Assembly (NCBI RefSeq): GCF_002224125.1
Contig: NZ_NCSM01000003.1
Coordinates: 67,716 to 131,715, forward strand
Source: Streptomyces sp. NBS 14/10
GTDB taxonomy: Bacteria; Actinomycetota; Actinomycetes; Streptomycetales; Streptomycetaceae
Length of the DNA stretch: 64,000 bases
Direction: 5' to 3'
Shown here one piece after another: positions 43,312 through 51,502 of this stretch. Position numbers and translations under genes: made by a program. The number at the start of each line of letters is the position of its first letter. The first letter of the stretch is position 1. Below the pieces are notes generated by a model. That model was not told the DNA's origin. It did no database searches and saw nothing but the letters and a program-made list of their open reading frames with translations.

Positions 43312-43794
43312 TCAAGTGGCGTCGGAGTCGAAAGGCGGACGCTCCTCGCGCCCCGGCTCTTCGCGCTTGCGCAGCAGGTCAGGGGTGCTGGAGCCGCTGT
43401 CGGAGCCGGATCCGCCGCCGGACTTCGAGGTCGGGGAAGAACCGGAAGAGCCGTGTGCTGCGTCACTCTCCCGGCCGTTCACCGCGTCCGCGACCTCGGC
43501 CATCTCCTTGCGGAGGTCGAAGCCGTTACGGATCTCCTTGAGGCCCATCTCGTCCGAGTCGAGCACATGCTTGCGGACGAAATTCTTCGGATTCAGGTCC
43601 TCGAACTCAAAGTCCTTGAACTCCGGGCCCAGCTCGGAGCGGATGTCCTCCTTGGCGTTGTCGGAGAACTCCCTCACCTTGCGTATGAACCGCGACACAT
43701 CCTGGATGACCTTCGGAAGCTTCTCCGGGCCGAAGACGAGCACCGCAAGGATGACGAGCGCGATCAGCTCGAGGGGTCCTATGTCGAAGAACAC
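43312..43794 (-). CDS. tatB: Sec-independent (Tat) translocase subunit TatB
   Basis: 160 aa. N-terminal single membrane helix followed by the amphipathic helix: FFDIGPLELIALVILAVLVFGPEKLPKVIQDVSRFIRKVREF, with the conserved Glu-Leu and the FGPEKLP hinge. The long charged C-terminus ends in Ser/Gly/Lys/Glu low complexity. TatB receives twin-arginine precursors together with TatC and moves folded proteins. GTG at 43794 has AGGAG seven bases upstream. It follows htrA with a terminator-like hairpin between. Confidence 0.93.
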   Translation of the reverse strand: MFFDIGPLELIALVILAVLVFGPEKLPKVIQDVSRFIRKVREFSDNAKEDIRSELGPEFKDFEFEDLNPKNFVRKHVLDSDEMGLKEIRNGFDLRKEMAEVADAVNGRESDAAHGSSGSSPTSKSGGGSGSDSGSSTPDLLRKREEPGREERPPFDSDAT

Positions 43795-43870
43795 CTTGCA
43801 GCTCCTAGGGACGTCTGTGGCCACGGTCCAGGCCACTGAACACGGTACCTGTCGGCAGGGGCGGGGCGGG

Positions 43871-43897
43871 AGACGCCCGGACCAACATCGGGCGTCT
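43871..43897 (-). terminator. Hairpin between htrA and tatB
   Basis: AGACGCCCG (43871-43879) pairs with CGGGCGTCT (43889-43897), 9 bp, in the 170-bp gap. It may attenuate read-through from htrA. Confidence 0.65.
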
Positions 43898-43913
43898 CCC
43901 CCCGGACATCACC

Positions 43914-43946
43914 CTCCCCCAGCTACCGCTGGGAGGTGTCCCCCGG
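43914..43946. repeat. Dispersed intergenic palindromic repeat, copy 1
   Basis: CTCCCCCAGCTACCGCTGGGAGGTGTCCCCCGG contains the stem CCCAGC-TACC-GCTGGG. An almost identical copy (one indel/mismatch region) occurs at 56420-56451. Confidence 0.8.
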
Positions 43947-43964
43947 CGTCACCAGCCGGGCGTG

Positions 43965-45971
43965 TCAGCCGCTGCCGCTGGCCGAACCGAGCGTCAGCTC
44001 CACCGTCCGCTCCCGGCCGTCCCGGCGCAGCGTCAGCCGGAGCCGGTCGCCGGGGCGGTGGCTGCGGATCTTGACGATCAACTCCTGGCCGCTGTGCACC
44101 CGTACGCCGTCCACCTCCGTCACGATGTCACCGGCCTTGATCCCGGCCTTGTCGCCCGGGCCGCCCGGGTTGACCGGCGAGCCGTCGGCGCCCCGGGCGT
44201 GCACCCGCGCGCCGTCCCCCGCGTACTCCATGTCGAGCGTGACACCAATCACAGGGTGGGTGGCCTTGCCGGTGTTGATCAGCTCTTCGGCGACCCGCTT
44301 GCCCTGGTTGATCGGGATCGCGAAGCCCAGGCCGATGCTGCCGCCTTGGCTGCCGCCGAGCCCCGAACCGTCGTCGGCCGCGCGGATCGCGCTGTTGATG
44401 CCGATGACCCGCGCCTTGGAATCCACCAGCGGGCCGCCGGAGTTGCCCGGGTTTATCGGGGCGTCGGTCTGGAGCGCGTCGACATAGCTGACATCGCTGC
44501 CGTCCCCCTGCTCACCGCCCGCGGTGATGGGGCGCTCCTTGGCGCTGATGATCCCGGAGGTCACGGTGCCCGCCAGGTCGTACGGGGCGCCGATCGCCAC
44601 GACGGGGTCGCCGACGCGCACGGAGTCGGAGTTGCCGAGGGCCAGCGGATGCAGTCCTGAGACACCGTCGACCTTGATGACCGCCAGGTCGTAGCCGCTG
44701 TCCCGGCCGATCACCTTGGCGTCCGCCACCTCGCCGCCGCTGAACGTCACCGATATGGCGCCGCCCGAACCGGCGGGCTCCACGACGTGGTTGTTGGTGA
44801 GGATATGGCCCTTGTCGTCGAGCACGAAGCCGGTGCCTGTGGCCTGCTCCGTGCCGCCGCTGACATGGATGGTCACCACGCCCGGCAGCGCCCGCGCGGC
44901 GATGCCCGAGACGCTGTCCGGGTCGACGGCACCCTGGTCGGCCGACGCCTGCGGGAGGTGCACCGCGCTGTCCTCGGTGGTCCGCTCATGCTCCAGATAC
45001 GCGCCGATGCCGCCGCCGAGGCACCCAGCGATCAGCGCGATCAGCACGGCCCCGACCAGCCCGCGGCGGCGCGAGGGCTTCCGCGGCACGTCCGGCGCCG
45101 AGGTCCACGGGTCGTAGTGCTGCCACTGCGCGGTCTGCGCCGGCTGGGACTGCAGGGGCTGCCCGGACTGCTGCGGCAACTGGGCGGTGGCGGCGGCCGG
45201 GTCCGGCTGCGCGCCCGGCGGGAGTTGGGTGCCCGGCGGGAGCTGGGGGCCCGGCGGGAGTTGGGTGCCGTGGGCCGGGGTCATCCCGGTCGGGGCCATC
45301 GCGGCCGGGGGCATCTGGGTGCCCTGGGCCGGGGTCATCCCGGGTGGCGGCATGGCCTGGGCCGCCGCGGGCGGCACCTGGGTGCCGTGCGCGGGGGTCG
45401 CGCCGGGGTGGATGCCGGGCGGAAGGGTGGTGCCATGGGCCGGGGTCGGCATGGGCCGCTGCACAGGAGGGGCGGGCGCCCAGGGGCCGGGACCGCCGTA
45501 GGGCGGTGTGCTGTACGGGTCGGGGGCGTGCAGCGGATGGGCGGTCTGCCCGCCCTCGGCACCGGACTCGGCTCCCGCCGCGGCTCCGTCCCCGCCGCCC
45601 TCACCATCGCCGCTGTGGCCACCGGCCGCGGGTGACGGCTGCTGGTCCGACACACCATCACCGGCAGCGTCGTCGATGGAGGCTTGGGCCATGGGCGCCG
45701 GTCCGGACTCGGCCCCGGCGGCCATCGCGCCGCCCGGCACCGAGTCACCAGCCGCCGTATCGCCCACCGCCGCGGCGGCCGACGCTCCGTCAGCTGTGCC
45801 CGGCGCGTGCCCGACGCCGCCGTCGGCCGCGCCCGACGCCGCCGTCGAATCCCCGGCCGTGGTGTCTCCCGCGGGCTGCGCATCGGCCTCGGATGACGAC
45901 CGGCGACCGGGTCGTGTGACCGGGCGGCTCCACCACTTCGGCTTGGGCCCGGTGGCCTTACCCTCGTCCAT
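43965..45971 (-). CDS. htrA: HtrA/DegP-type S1C serine protease with PDZ domain
   Basis: 668 aa. The cytoplasmic N-terminus (about 1-300) is low-complexity Gly/Ala/Pro with four TPAHGTxxPP-type repeats. A single membrane helix (LVGAVLIALIAGCLGGGIGAYL) precedes the protease: catalytic His395 (LTNNHVV), Asp428 (GYDLAVIK) and Ser511 (NPGNSGGPL). A C-terminal PDZ domain (GIKAGDIVTEVDGVRV) follows. It degrades or refolds damaged exported proteins. ATG at 45971 has GGGGAG close upstream. It lies in the order sigma factor, anti-sigma, htrA, tatB, so it likely belongs to the envelope stress response. The N-tail is unusually long. Confidence 0.92.
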   Translation of the reverse strand: MDEGKATGPKPKWWSRPVTRPGRRSSSEADAQPAGDTTAGDSTAASGAADGGVGHAPGTADGASAAAAVGDTAAGDSVPGGAMAAGAESGPAPMAQASIDDAAGDGVSDQQPSPAAGGHSGDGEGGGDGAAAGAESGAEGGQTAHPLHAPDPYSTPPYGGPGPWAPAPPVQRPMPTPAHGTTLPPGIHPGATPAHGTQVPPAAAQAMPPPGMTPAQGTQMPPAAMAPTGMTPAHGTQLPPGPQLPPGTQLPPGAQPDPAAATAQLPQQSGQPLQSQPAQTAQWQHYDPWTSAPDVPRKPSRRRGLVGAVLIALIAGCLGGGIGAYLEHERTTEDSAVHLPQASADQGAVDPDSVSGIAARALPGVVTIHVSGGTEQATGTGFVLDDKGHILTNNHVVEPAGSGGAISVTFSGGEVADAKVIGRDSGYDLAVIKVDGVSGLHPLALGNSDSVRVGDPVVAIGAPYDLAGTVTSGIISAKERPITAGGEQGDGSDVSYVDALQTDAPINPGNSGGPLVDSKARVIGINSAIRAADDGSGLGGSQGGSIGLGFAIPINQGKRVAEELINTGKATHPVIGVTLDMEYAGDGARVHARGADGSPVNPGGPGDKAGIKAGDIVTEVDGVRVHSGQELIVKIRSHRPGDRLRLTLRRDGRERTVELTLGSASGSG

Positions 45972-46157
45972 GATCTCCCCAGGTTTCCCGCGACACGACG
46001 CGGACTGCGCCGCCTCGGGACAGCCGCCACCGCCACCGGGTGGCGCTGCCCGGTAGCCGATTCAATCAGGTCCGCCGACGCCCGCGCAGTGCGTACGCCA
46101 CGAGCCGCCCCGCACCCGCGGGGCACGGGCCGGGGCGCGCCGCCCATCGGCCCCTGC

Positions 46158-47057
46158 CTACTTCGGGGGCGCGCTGAATCCGTGGTACGGCGGGGTCCGC
46201 GTCGCCGGCTGGGAGGGGTCCGCCATCTGGGTCGGCGCGGGCGTGGCAGCTGCGGCGCGCAGCAGCCGGGTGGCCGCCAGGATGGGCTGGATCAGCGGGT
46301 CCGGGACGCCGCCGGAGGCCTCGCTGAGGGTCCTGGAGTGCGTCGTACTCGGGGAGGTCGTGTCCACCGGAGCGGCCACATCCAGCAGCCCCACCTCACG
46401 GCGGGTGCGCTCGCGCAACCCCATGGTCTCGGTCTCCTCGACCGCGGAACTCACACCGACCGGGCTCACCGCACTGTCCGAGCCCTCCGCCTGGCTCCCG
46501 GGCGAGTCGACCGCCGCGTCCAGCGGAAGCGCGGCGCCGAGCGCGAACGCGGCCAGCGATACCGCTCCCGCGGCCGCGAAGGCGAACCGCCGGCGCGGGG
46601 CGGGGCGACCGACCTCATGGATCCGGAACCCGCGCTCACGCGGGACGGCGGCGGACGAGGCGGCCGGGCTCACCGCCCGGCTCGTGGGCAAAAACGCAAA
46701 CGCCTGCTCCCGCGCCTCGTGCACGCCACGAACACCCCGGGTGTCCGGGACGCCGAAGACGCTTGAGCCGCCGAACGGCGAGGTGTCGCCACCGCCGCCG
46801 TCGGCCTCGTCCGCCGACAGGCCCGGCAGGCCCTGGAGCCGCGCCAGAAAGCCCTCCGAGGGAGCGGGAGGCGCCGTCTGCGCGAATACATTTTTCAGCC
46901 GCCGCTGAGCGTCGGCCTCCGCCTTGCACTTGCAGCACGTCGCGAGGTGTGCGAGCACACGCTCACGCGCGTCGTGCCCCAGCTCGCCATCGACCAGAGC
47001 TGCAAGGCGGTCGCCGAGATGCTGCTCGGCGGGGGACTGACCGCCTGACCGGGTCAC
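46158..47057 (-). CDS. Anti-sigma factor with ZAS zinc motif (RseA-like)
   Basis: 299 aa. N-terminal anti-sigma domain with the HxxxCxxC motif HLATCCKC (residues about 37-44), which binds zinc and the cognate sigma factor. A basic patch ([28 protein letters not shown]) marks one membrane segment near 155-175, followed by an extracytoplasmic disordered tail. GTG at 47057 overlaps the sigma stop as GTGA, so it is translationally coupled and made in proportion to the sigma factor. It likely holds the sigma factor at the membrane until envelope stress or proteolysis. Confidence 0.88.
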   Translation of the reverse strand: MTRSGGQSPAEQHLGDRLAALVDGELGHDARERVLAHLATCCKCKAEADAQRRLKNVFAQTAPPAPSEGFLARLQGLPGLSADEADGGGGDTSPFGGSSVFGVPDTRGVRGVHEAREQAFAFLPTSRAVSPAASSAAVPRERGFRIHEVGRPAPRRRFAFAAAGAVSLAAFALGAALPLDAAVDSPGSQAEGSDSAVSPVGVSSAVEETETMGLRERTRREVGLLDVAAPVDTTSPSTTHSRTLSEASGGVPDPLIQPILAATRLLRAAAATPAPTQMADPSQPATRTPPYHGFSAPPK

Positions 47058-47896
47058 GCGATTCCGACCTCCCCGCTCAACCGGGGCGCGGCGGCGGGGC
47101 GGGGCACCGCCGTCACCGTGCGCTGCTCGGCCCGGGCCTCGGGCGAGCGGTGCTTGAGGGCCTTGCGCAGATGCGAGCGACCACGGTGGATCCGGCTGCG
47201 CACCGTGCCGAGCTTCACACCGAGGGTCGCGGCGATCTCCTCGTACGACAGCCCCTCGATATCGCAGAGCACGACCGCCGCGCGGAACTCCGGCGCGAGG
47301 GTGTCGAGGGCCTGCTGCACATCGGCGTCGAAGTGCGTGTCGTTGAAATGCTGCTGGGGAGAGGGCTCACGGCTGGGCAGCCGCTCGGCCGCGTCCTCAC
47401 CGAGCGCGTCGAAGCGGATGCGCTGGCGGCGGCGGACCATGTCGAGGAAGAGGTTGGTGGTGATGCGGTGCAGCCACCCCTCGAAGGTCCCGGGGCTGTA
47501 GGTGGACAGCGAGCGGAAGACCCGGACGAAGACCTCTTGGGTCAGATCCTCGGCGTCGTGCTGATTGCCGGTGAGGCGATACGCGAGGCGATAGACCCGT
47601 GCACTGTGCGTGCTGACGATCTCCTCCCAGGTAGGAGGTGTCCACGCCGGAGCGTCCGCGTCGGTGGCGAAGGTCGCGGTCGTAGCGGTATCGACGGAAC
47701 GAGGACGGTCAGCAATGTCGGTCACGGATTTCGGCTCGCCCGCTGACCTGCGAAAGCGCCTCAGCACTCTCCGGTCACCGGCCGCAGCCGCACCTCCCCT
47801 GTCGGCTCTGGTGGTGTCCAGTAGAGCCCCTACCATATCCACCTCGCCCGTTAGCTCCGGATAAGCATTTTTGACCTGCATTTGTTCGTGATCCAT
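47054..47896 (-). CDS. ECF sigma factor (mycobacterial SigE-like)
   Basis: 280 aa with an N-terminal extension of about 75 residues. Region 2 is [40 protein letters not shown] with [17 protein letters not shown], region 4 is [51 protein letters not shown]. Gene order makes it the counterpart of mycobacterial SigE, not of the S. coelicolor gene named sigE. ATG at 47896 is chosen for its GGGGGGAG just upstream; ATGs at 47878 (MQVKN) and 47836 (MVGALL) are alternatives. Likely directs envelope stress genes such as htrA. Confidence 0.9.
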   Translation of the reverse strand: MDHEQMQVKNAYPELTGEVDMVGALLDTTRADRGGAAAAGDRRVLRRFRRSAGEPKSVTDIADRPRSVDTATTATFATDADAPAWTPPTWEEIVSTHSARVYRLAYRLTGNQHDAEDLTQEVFVRVFRSLSTYSPGTFEGWLHRITTNLFLDMVRRRQRIRFDALGEDAAERLPSREPSPQQHFNDTHFDADVQQALDTLAPEFRAAVVLCDIEGLSYEEIAATLGVKLGTVRSRIHRGRSHLRKALKHRSPEARAEQRTVTAVPRPAAAPRLSGEVGIA

Positions 47897-47967
47897 ATGC
47901 TCCCCCCCTCCCCTTCCAACGCCCGGTCCCATCTGCGGGTTCCCGGGCGCAGCGGCTACAGTCACGC

Positions 47968-48633
47968 TTGCGTCAACTACGGGGACAGGAGAGGGCCATT
48001 ACCGCCAACCGGCAGACGAGCTGGGCGTTCGCCGATGCGTTCGTCGCCGAGGACGCAGCCCTGCGCTGGGCCCGTGACCGGGCCCGGGAGGCGGGGATGC
48101 GCTCGGTGTCGTCCGGCACGGGCGCGGCGCTGCGCCTGCTCGCCGCCGCCGCGGACGCCAAGGCCGTCGCCGAGATCGGCACCGGGACCGGGGTCTCGGG
48201 CATCCACCTGCTGAACGGCATGCGGCCGGACGGCGTGCTGACCACCGTGGACTCCGAACCGGAGATGCAGCAGTTCGCCCGGCAGGCGTTCCGCGCCGCC
48301 GGCTTCACCGGGAACCGGGCGCGCTTCATCCCCGGGCGGGCGCTGGATGTCCTGCCGCGGCTCGCCGACGGCGGCTACGACCTGGTGTTCTGCGACGGCG
48401 ACCGCTCCGAGTGCCTCGACTACCTCGGTGAATCGTTGCGCCTGCTGCGACCCGGCGGACTGGTCTGCTTCGAGGGCGTCTTCGCGAACGGGCGGACCGT
48501 GGACTCCGCGGTGCAGCCGGCCGAAGTGCTGCGCCTGCGCGAGCTGCTGCGCACCGTACGGGAGTCCACCGTGCTCCAGTCCTCCCTGCTGCCCGTGGGC
48601 GACGGGCTGCTCTGCGCGGTCAAGCGCGGCTAG
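47968..48633 (+). CDS. SAM-dependent O-methyltransferase
   Basis: 221 aa class I methyltransferase of the catechol O-methyltransferase-like family: SAM motif [11 protein letters not shown], acidic loop TTVDSEPEM, and metal/substrate region [14 protein letters not shown]. The counterpart lies divergent to sigE in mycobacteria. The start is uncertain. TTG at 47968 sits five bases after TACAGT (47957-47962) and would be leaderless. A GGAG lies before ATT-ACC-GCC-AAC at about 47998, where homologs have a GTG in my recollection; here the codon before ATT is GCC. A 17-bp repeat covers the stop. Confidence 0.85.
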   Translation: MRQLRGQERAITANRQTSWAFADAFVAEDAALRWARDRAREAGMRSVSSGTGAALRLLAAAADAKAVAEIGTGTGVSGIHLLNGMRPDGVLTTVDSEPEMQQFARQAFRAAGFTGNRARFIPGRALDVLPRLADGGYDLVFCDGDRSECLDYLGESLRLLRPGGLVCFEGVFANGRTVDSAVQPAEVLRLRELLRTVRESTVLQSSLLPVGDGLLCAVKRG

Positions 48634-48649
48634 CGGTCAAGCGCGGCTG
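48616..48649 (+). repeat. 17-bp tandem duplication over a stop codon
   Basis: GCGGTCAAGCGCGGCTA (48616-48632) and GCGGTCAAGCGCGGCTG (48633-48649) differ at one base. The TAG stop of the methyltransferase (48631-48633) spans the junction. Confidence 0.87.
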
Positions 48650-48706
48650 GCCGCGGCTGGACGCGGGGACAGGCAGAGACCAGGCGGGGGCCTCGAAATC
48701 AAAGCA

Positions 48707-48750
48707 CCGCCCCGGCGGCCGGTATATGTCCATACCGGCCGCCGGGGCGG
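48707..48750. terminator. Bidirectional terminator, 19-bp stem
   Basis: CCGCCCCGGCGGCCGGTAT (48707-48725), loop ATGTCC, complement 48732-48750, perfect. It lies between the convergent methyltransferase and DUF3117 genes. Confidence 0.9.
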
Positions 48751-48778
48751 CACACGGGTGGTGGTGGGACCGATGGCT

Positions 48779-48946
48779 TCAGCCGACAACCTTCTTCAGG
48801 GCGTCGCCGAGCGCGTCGGCCTCGTCCGGTGTCAGCTCGACGACGAGCCGACCGCCGCCTTCGAGCGGAACGCGCATGACGATGCCCCGCCCCTCCTTGG
48901 TCACCTCGAGCGGGCCGTCGCCCGTCCGCGGCTTCATGGCCGCCAT
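48779..48946 (-). CDS. DUF3117 family small protein
   Basis: 55 aa, MAAMKPRTGDGPLEVTKEGRG through DALGDALKKVVG, the complete DUF3117 sequence type, conserved across actinobacteria. It has a small beta-sheet plus helix pattern. Function unknown. ATG at 48946 has AAGGGGA seven bases upstream. The longer in-frame extension to 49012 is not needed. Confidence 0.9.
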   Translation of the reverse strand: MAAMKPRTGDGPLEVTKEGRGIVMRVPLEGGGRLVVELTPDEADALGDALKKVVG

Positions 48947-49315
48947 GCTCGTTCCCCTTCCTGAAACCAGCTCATCGCAGCCGACAACCCAGGTGTCACC
49001 GGCATCGAACACGTTGCTTCCTTGTCATTATCCCGCATGGCACGACCCGATGACCAACATCGGTCGGCAACCCCTGCACAACGCGCTCGCCCAAAACCAC
49101 CCAATTCGGGGAGGGGTCGCGATACCGTACGGGCGCCGATGCCCGGGACGCGTCCCGGCGGCGGTTCACGAAGCGCCGGATTCTTTGACGCAGGTCACAT
49201 GTCGGTCGCGCCGATCTTTCGGCATGCTGAGCGCTGACCGCCGCGCCGGGGCCCGGACCGGGCCGCCGATGCGGCGTCACCCGAGCCGCGACCCAGCCGC
49301 ACCGGAGGACCCACC
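48947..49315. other. Divergent promoter region, DUF3117 and enoyl-CoA hydratase
   Basis: 369 bp. For DUF3117, GATAAT on the minus strand (about 49029-49034) is a -10 with a TTGGTC some 19 bases upstream. For the hydratase, TTGACG at 49185-49190 is a good -35, but a clear -10 is not seen. No gene is supported here; a CCCGGGACGCGTCCCGG palindrome-like stretch lies at about 49142-49158. Confidence 0.4.
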
Positions 49316-50119
49316 ATGGCCGACACCGTGCTCTACGAGCTGACCGACGGAGTCGCGACGATCACCCTCAATCGTCCCGACGCCATGAACGCGCTCAACA
49401 TCGCCACCAAGGTCGCCCTGCGCGACGCCCTGCAACAGGCCGCCGGGGACCCGGCCGTACGGGCCGTGCTGCTCATCGGCACCGGCCGCGCCTTCTGCGT
49501 GGGCCAGGACCTCAAGGAGCACATCGAGCTGCTGGCGGCCGACCGGGCGGGGGAGGGCGAGGGCTCGACCATGAGCACCGTCGGGCTGCACTACAACCCG
49601 ATCGTGACCGCGATCGCCGGGATGCCGAAGCCGGTCGTCGCCGCGGTGAACGGGGTCGCGGCGGGCGCGGGCGCGGGCTTCGCGTTCGCCGCCGACTACC
49701 GCCTCGTCGCCGACACCGCCTCGTTCAACACCTCTTTCGCCGGGGTCGCCCTCACCGCCGACTCCGGCGTCTCCTGGACCCTGCAGCGGCTGATCGGCCA
49801 CGGCCGCGCCGCCGACCTCCTGCTCTTCCCGCGCTCGATCAGCGCTCAGGATGCCTACGACCTGGGCATCGCGAACAAGGTCGTCCCGGCCGCGGAGCTG
49901 GCCGCCGAGGCTGCGGCGGTGGCCCGGCAACTGGCGGAGGGCCCGACCGCGGCCTATGCGGCGATCAAGGAATCCCTCGCCCACGCGGCCGGGCACGGCC
50001 TGACCGAGGCGCTGGCCAAGGAGGAGGAGCTCCAGCGGTGCGCGGGCGCCTCGGAGGACCACCTGGCCGCGGTGGACGCCTTCGTCAAGAAGCAGAAGCC
50101 CCACTTCACCGGCCGCTGA
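49316..50119 (+). CDS. Enoyl-CoA hydratase/isomerase family protein
   Basis: 267 aa crotonase-fold protein: LNRPDAMNALN, GRAFCVGQDLKEH, PKPVVAAVNGVAAGAGAGFAFAADYRL (oxyanion Gly), and GVALTADSGVSWTLQRLIG. The ADSG instead of the second catalytic Glu is like PaaG-type isomerases rather than classical hydratases, so an acyl-CoA isomerase is as likely. ATG at 49316 has GGAGG seven bases upstream. The stop is 6 bp from the convergent tag gene. Confidence 0.88.
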   Translation: MADTVLYELTDGVATITLNRPDAMNALNIATKVALRDALQQAAGDPAVRAVLLIGTGRAFCVGQDLKEHIELLAADRAGEGEGSTMSTVGLHYNPIVTAIAGMPKPVVAAVNGVAAGAGAGFAFAADYRLVADTASFNTSFAGVALTADSGVSWTLQRLIGHGRAADLLLFPRSISAQDAYDLGIANKVVPAAELAAEAAAVARQLAEGPTAAYAAIKESLAHAAGHGLTEALAKEEELQRCAGASEDHLAAVDAFVKKQKPHFTGR

Positions 50120-50125
50120 ACCGGG

Positions 50126-50722
50126 TCAGGCGCCCCGGACATGGCAGTCGGCCAGGTGGTCGTTGACCAGGCCGCACGCCTGCATCAGGGCATAGGCCGT
50201 GGTCGGCCCGACGAAACGGAAGCCGCGCTTCTTGAGGTCGCGGGACAGCGCCGTCGACTCCGGGGTGATCGGGGCAATGTCCTCGAAGGTCCGCGGCGCC
50301 CGGCGGCCGACCGCGTTCGGAGCGTGGGACCAGATCAGCTTGTCCAGCTCGCCCGGCGCCAGCTCGGCGGCCACCCGCGCGTTCGACACGACGGCCGAGA
50401 TCTTGGCCCGGTTGCGGATGATGCGGGAGTCGCCGAGCAGCCGCTGCTCATCCGCTTCCGTGAACTCCGCGACCGCCGCGATCTTGAACCCGGCGAACGC
50501 GGCACGGAAGCCCTCGCGGCGGCGCAGGATCGTCAGCCAGGACAGACCGGACTGGAACGCCTCCAGGGAGATCCGCTCGAACAGGGGGTCGTCGCCATGG
50601 ACCGGGCGGCCCCATTCGGTGTCGTGGTAGACGCGGTAGTCGGCCATGCTCTCGGTCTCCAGCCCACCCCATGGGCAGCGCAACAGCCCGTCCGGCCCCA
50701 GCACCACTTCCCCGGCGCTCAT
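50126..50722 (-). CDS. tag: DNA-3-methyladenine glycosylase I
   Basis: 198 aa, normal length. Typical Tag sequence: RCPWG near the start (zinc Cys), YRVYHDTEWGRPVHGDDPLFERISLEAFQSGLSWLTILRRREGFRAAF, and the end NDHLADCHVRG with zinc His and Cys. The enzyme removes 3-methyladenine from DNA in base excision repair. ATG at 50722 is preceded closely by GGGAGG. The start overlaps the stop of a 41-codon frame that in turn overlaps the DivIVA-domain gene. Confidence 0.94.
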   Translation of the reverse strand: MSAGEVVLGPDGLLRCPWGGLETESMADYRVYHDTEWGRPVHGDDPLFERISLEAFQSGLSWLTILRRREGFRAAFAGFKIAAVAEFTEADEQRLLGDSRIIRNRAKISAVVSNARVAAELAPGELDKLIWSHAPNAVGRRAPRTFEDIAPITPESTALSRDLKKRGFRFVGPTTAYALMQACGLVNDHLADCHVRGA

Positions 50723-50844
50723 ACCCCTCCCACCCGCTCAGTCTCGGCGCGCTTCCACGCGCGGGCTTCCTTCGTCACTGCTCGCTCCTTCGTCGCTGCG
50801 CGGCTCCTCAGTCCAGCCCGCACAGCGCGCCAAGACACGCTCAT
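50719..50844 (-). CDS. Possible 41-residue protein bridging DivIVA-domain gene and tag
   Basis: ATG at 50842-50844 overlaps the DivIVA-domain stop as ATGA, and the TGA at 50719-50721 overlaps the tag ATG as ATGA. The frame is open throughout: MSVSWRAVRAG, then basic helix-like residues with TKERA and TKEAR units, ending TERVGGV. The DNA contains an imperfect GACGAAGGAGC / GACGAAGGAAG duplication. Either a small coupled protein or a coincidental frame that lets ribosomes continue to tag; no homolog known to me. Confidence 0.35.
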   Translation of the reverse strand: MSVSWRAVRAGLRSRAATKERAVTKEARAWKRAETERVGGV

Positions 50845-51383
50845 GCCTGGTCCCCTTCCGGTCCGCGCGGCGGGACGTCCGGCGCGGGCGGATGCTGCGG
50901 GGGCGGGTCGTACGGGTGCGGGGACAGGCCGTGAGCAGGCAGGTCGTGCGCAGGCAGCCCGGGCGGCGGCAGATCGCGCGGGAGACCCGGCGCCGCGATG
51001 TCGTGCGGCGGCAGGCCCGGCGGGGCGATGTCGTGCGGTGGGAAGCCGCCGGGCTGCTGCAGCAGCCCGGGCCCGCCGTGGGCCGACGCCTGCGCCCCGG
51101 CCAGGGCCGTCTCCAGCTCGGCGATCCGGGCGTCGCGCTCGGCGAGCTCGGCGCCGAGCCGGCCCAGCGCATCGTCGACATCGGCCATGCGGTAGCCCCG
51201 CACGGCCATCGGGATGCGCAGGGCCTCCACATCGGCACGGCCCAGCGGCCGGTCGGCGGGCAGCGCGTCATCGAGCCGGTCGGGGGGCGCCTCGGCCAGC
51301 GCGCCGCCGTCGCCACCTCCGACGACCGCGACCGTGACCGCGCCGACCACCACGACCAGCGCGATCAGCAAGAACCAAAACAC
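50841..51383 (-). CDS. Membrane-anchored DivIVA-domain protein
   Basis: 180 aa. N-terminal membrane helix (FWFLLIALVVVVGAVTVAVVGG), then a short DivIVA-type segment (ADVEALRIPMAVRGYRMADVDDALGRLGAELAERDARIAELE) that binds curved membranes or forms a coiled coil. The C-terminal 70 residues are Pro/His repeats (PPHDIAPPGL-like). GTG at 51383 has GGGGAG nine bases upstream. Role in cell-pole or wall synthesis is inferred. Confidence 0.82.
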   Translation of the reverse strand: MFWFLLIALVVVVGAVTVAVVGGGDGGALAEAPPDRLDDALPADRPLGRADVEALRIPMAVRGYRMADVDDALGRLGAELAERDARIAELETALAGAQASAHGGPGLLQQPGGFPPHDIAPPGLPPHDIAAPGLPRDLPPPGLPAHDLPAHGLSPHPYDPPPQHPPAPDVPPRGPEGDQA

Positions 51384-51502
51384 GACGATCGTCTCCCCGG
51401 GTGCGCGCGTACGTCCTACCAGTCTGCCTCGATCGTGCCATGCCCCACCGACAGTTATCGTCGCTCGCAGCCCCTCTGGGGAGGAAGCGAGAGGAAGTGC
51501 GG

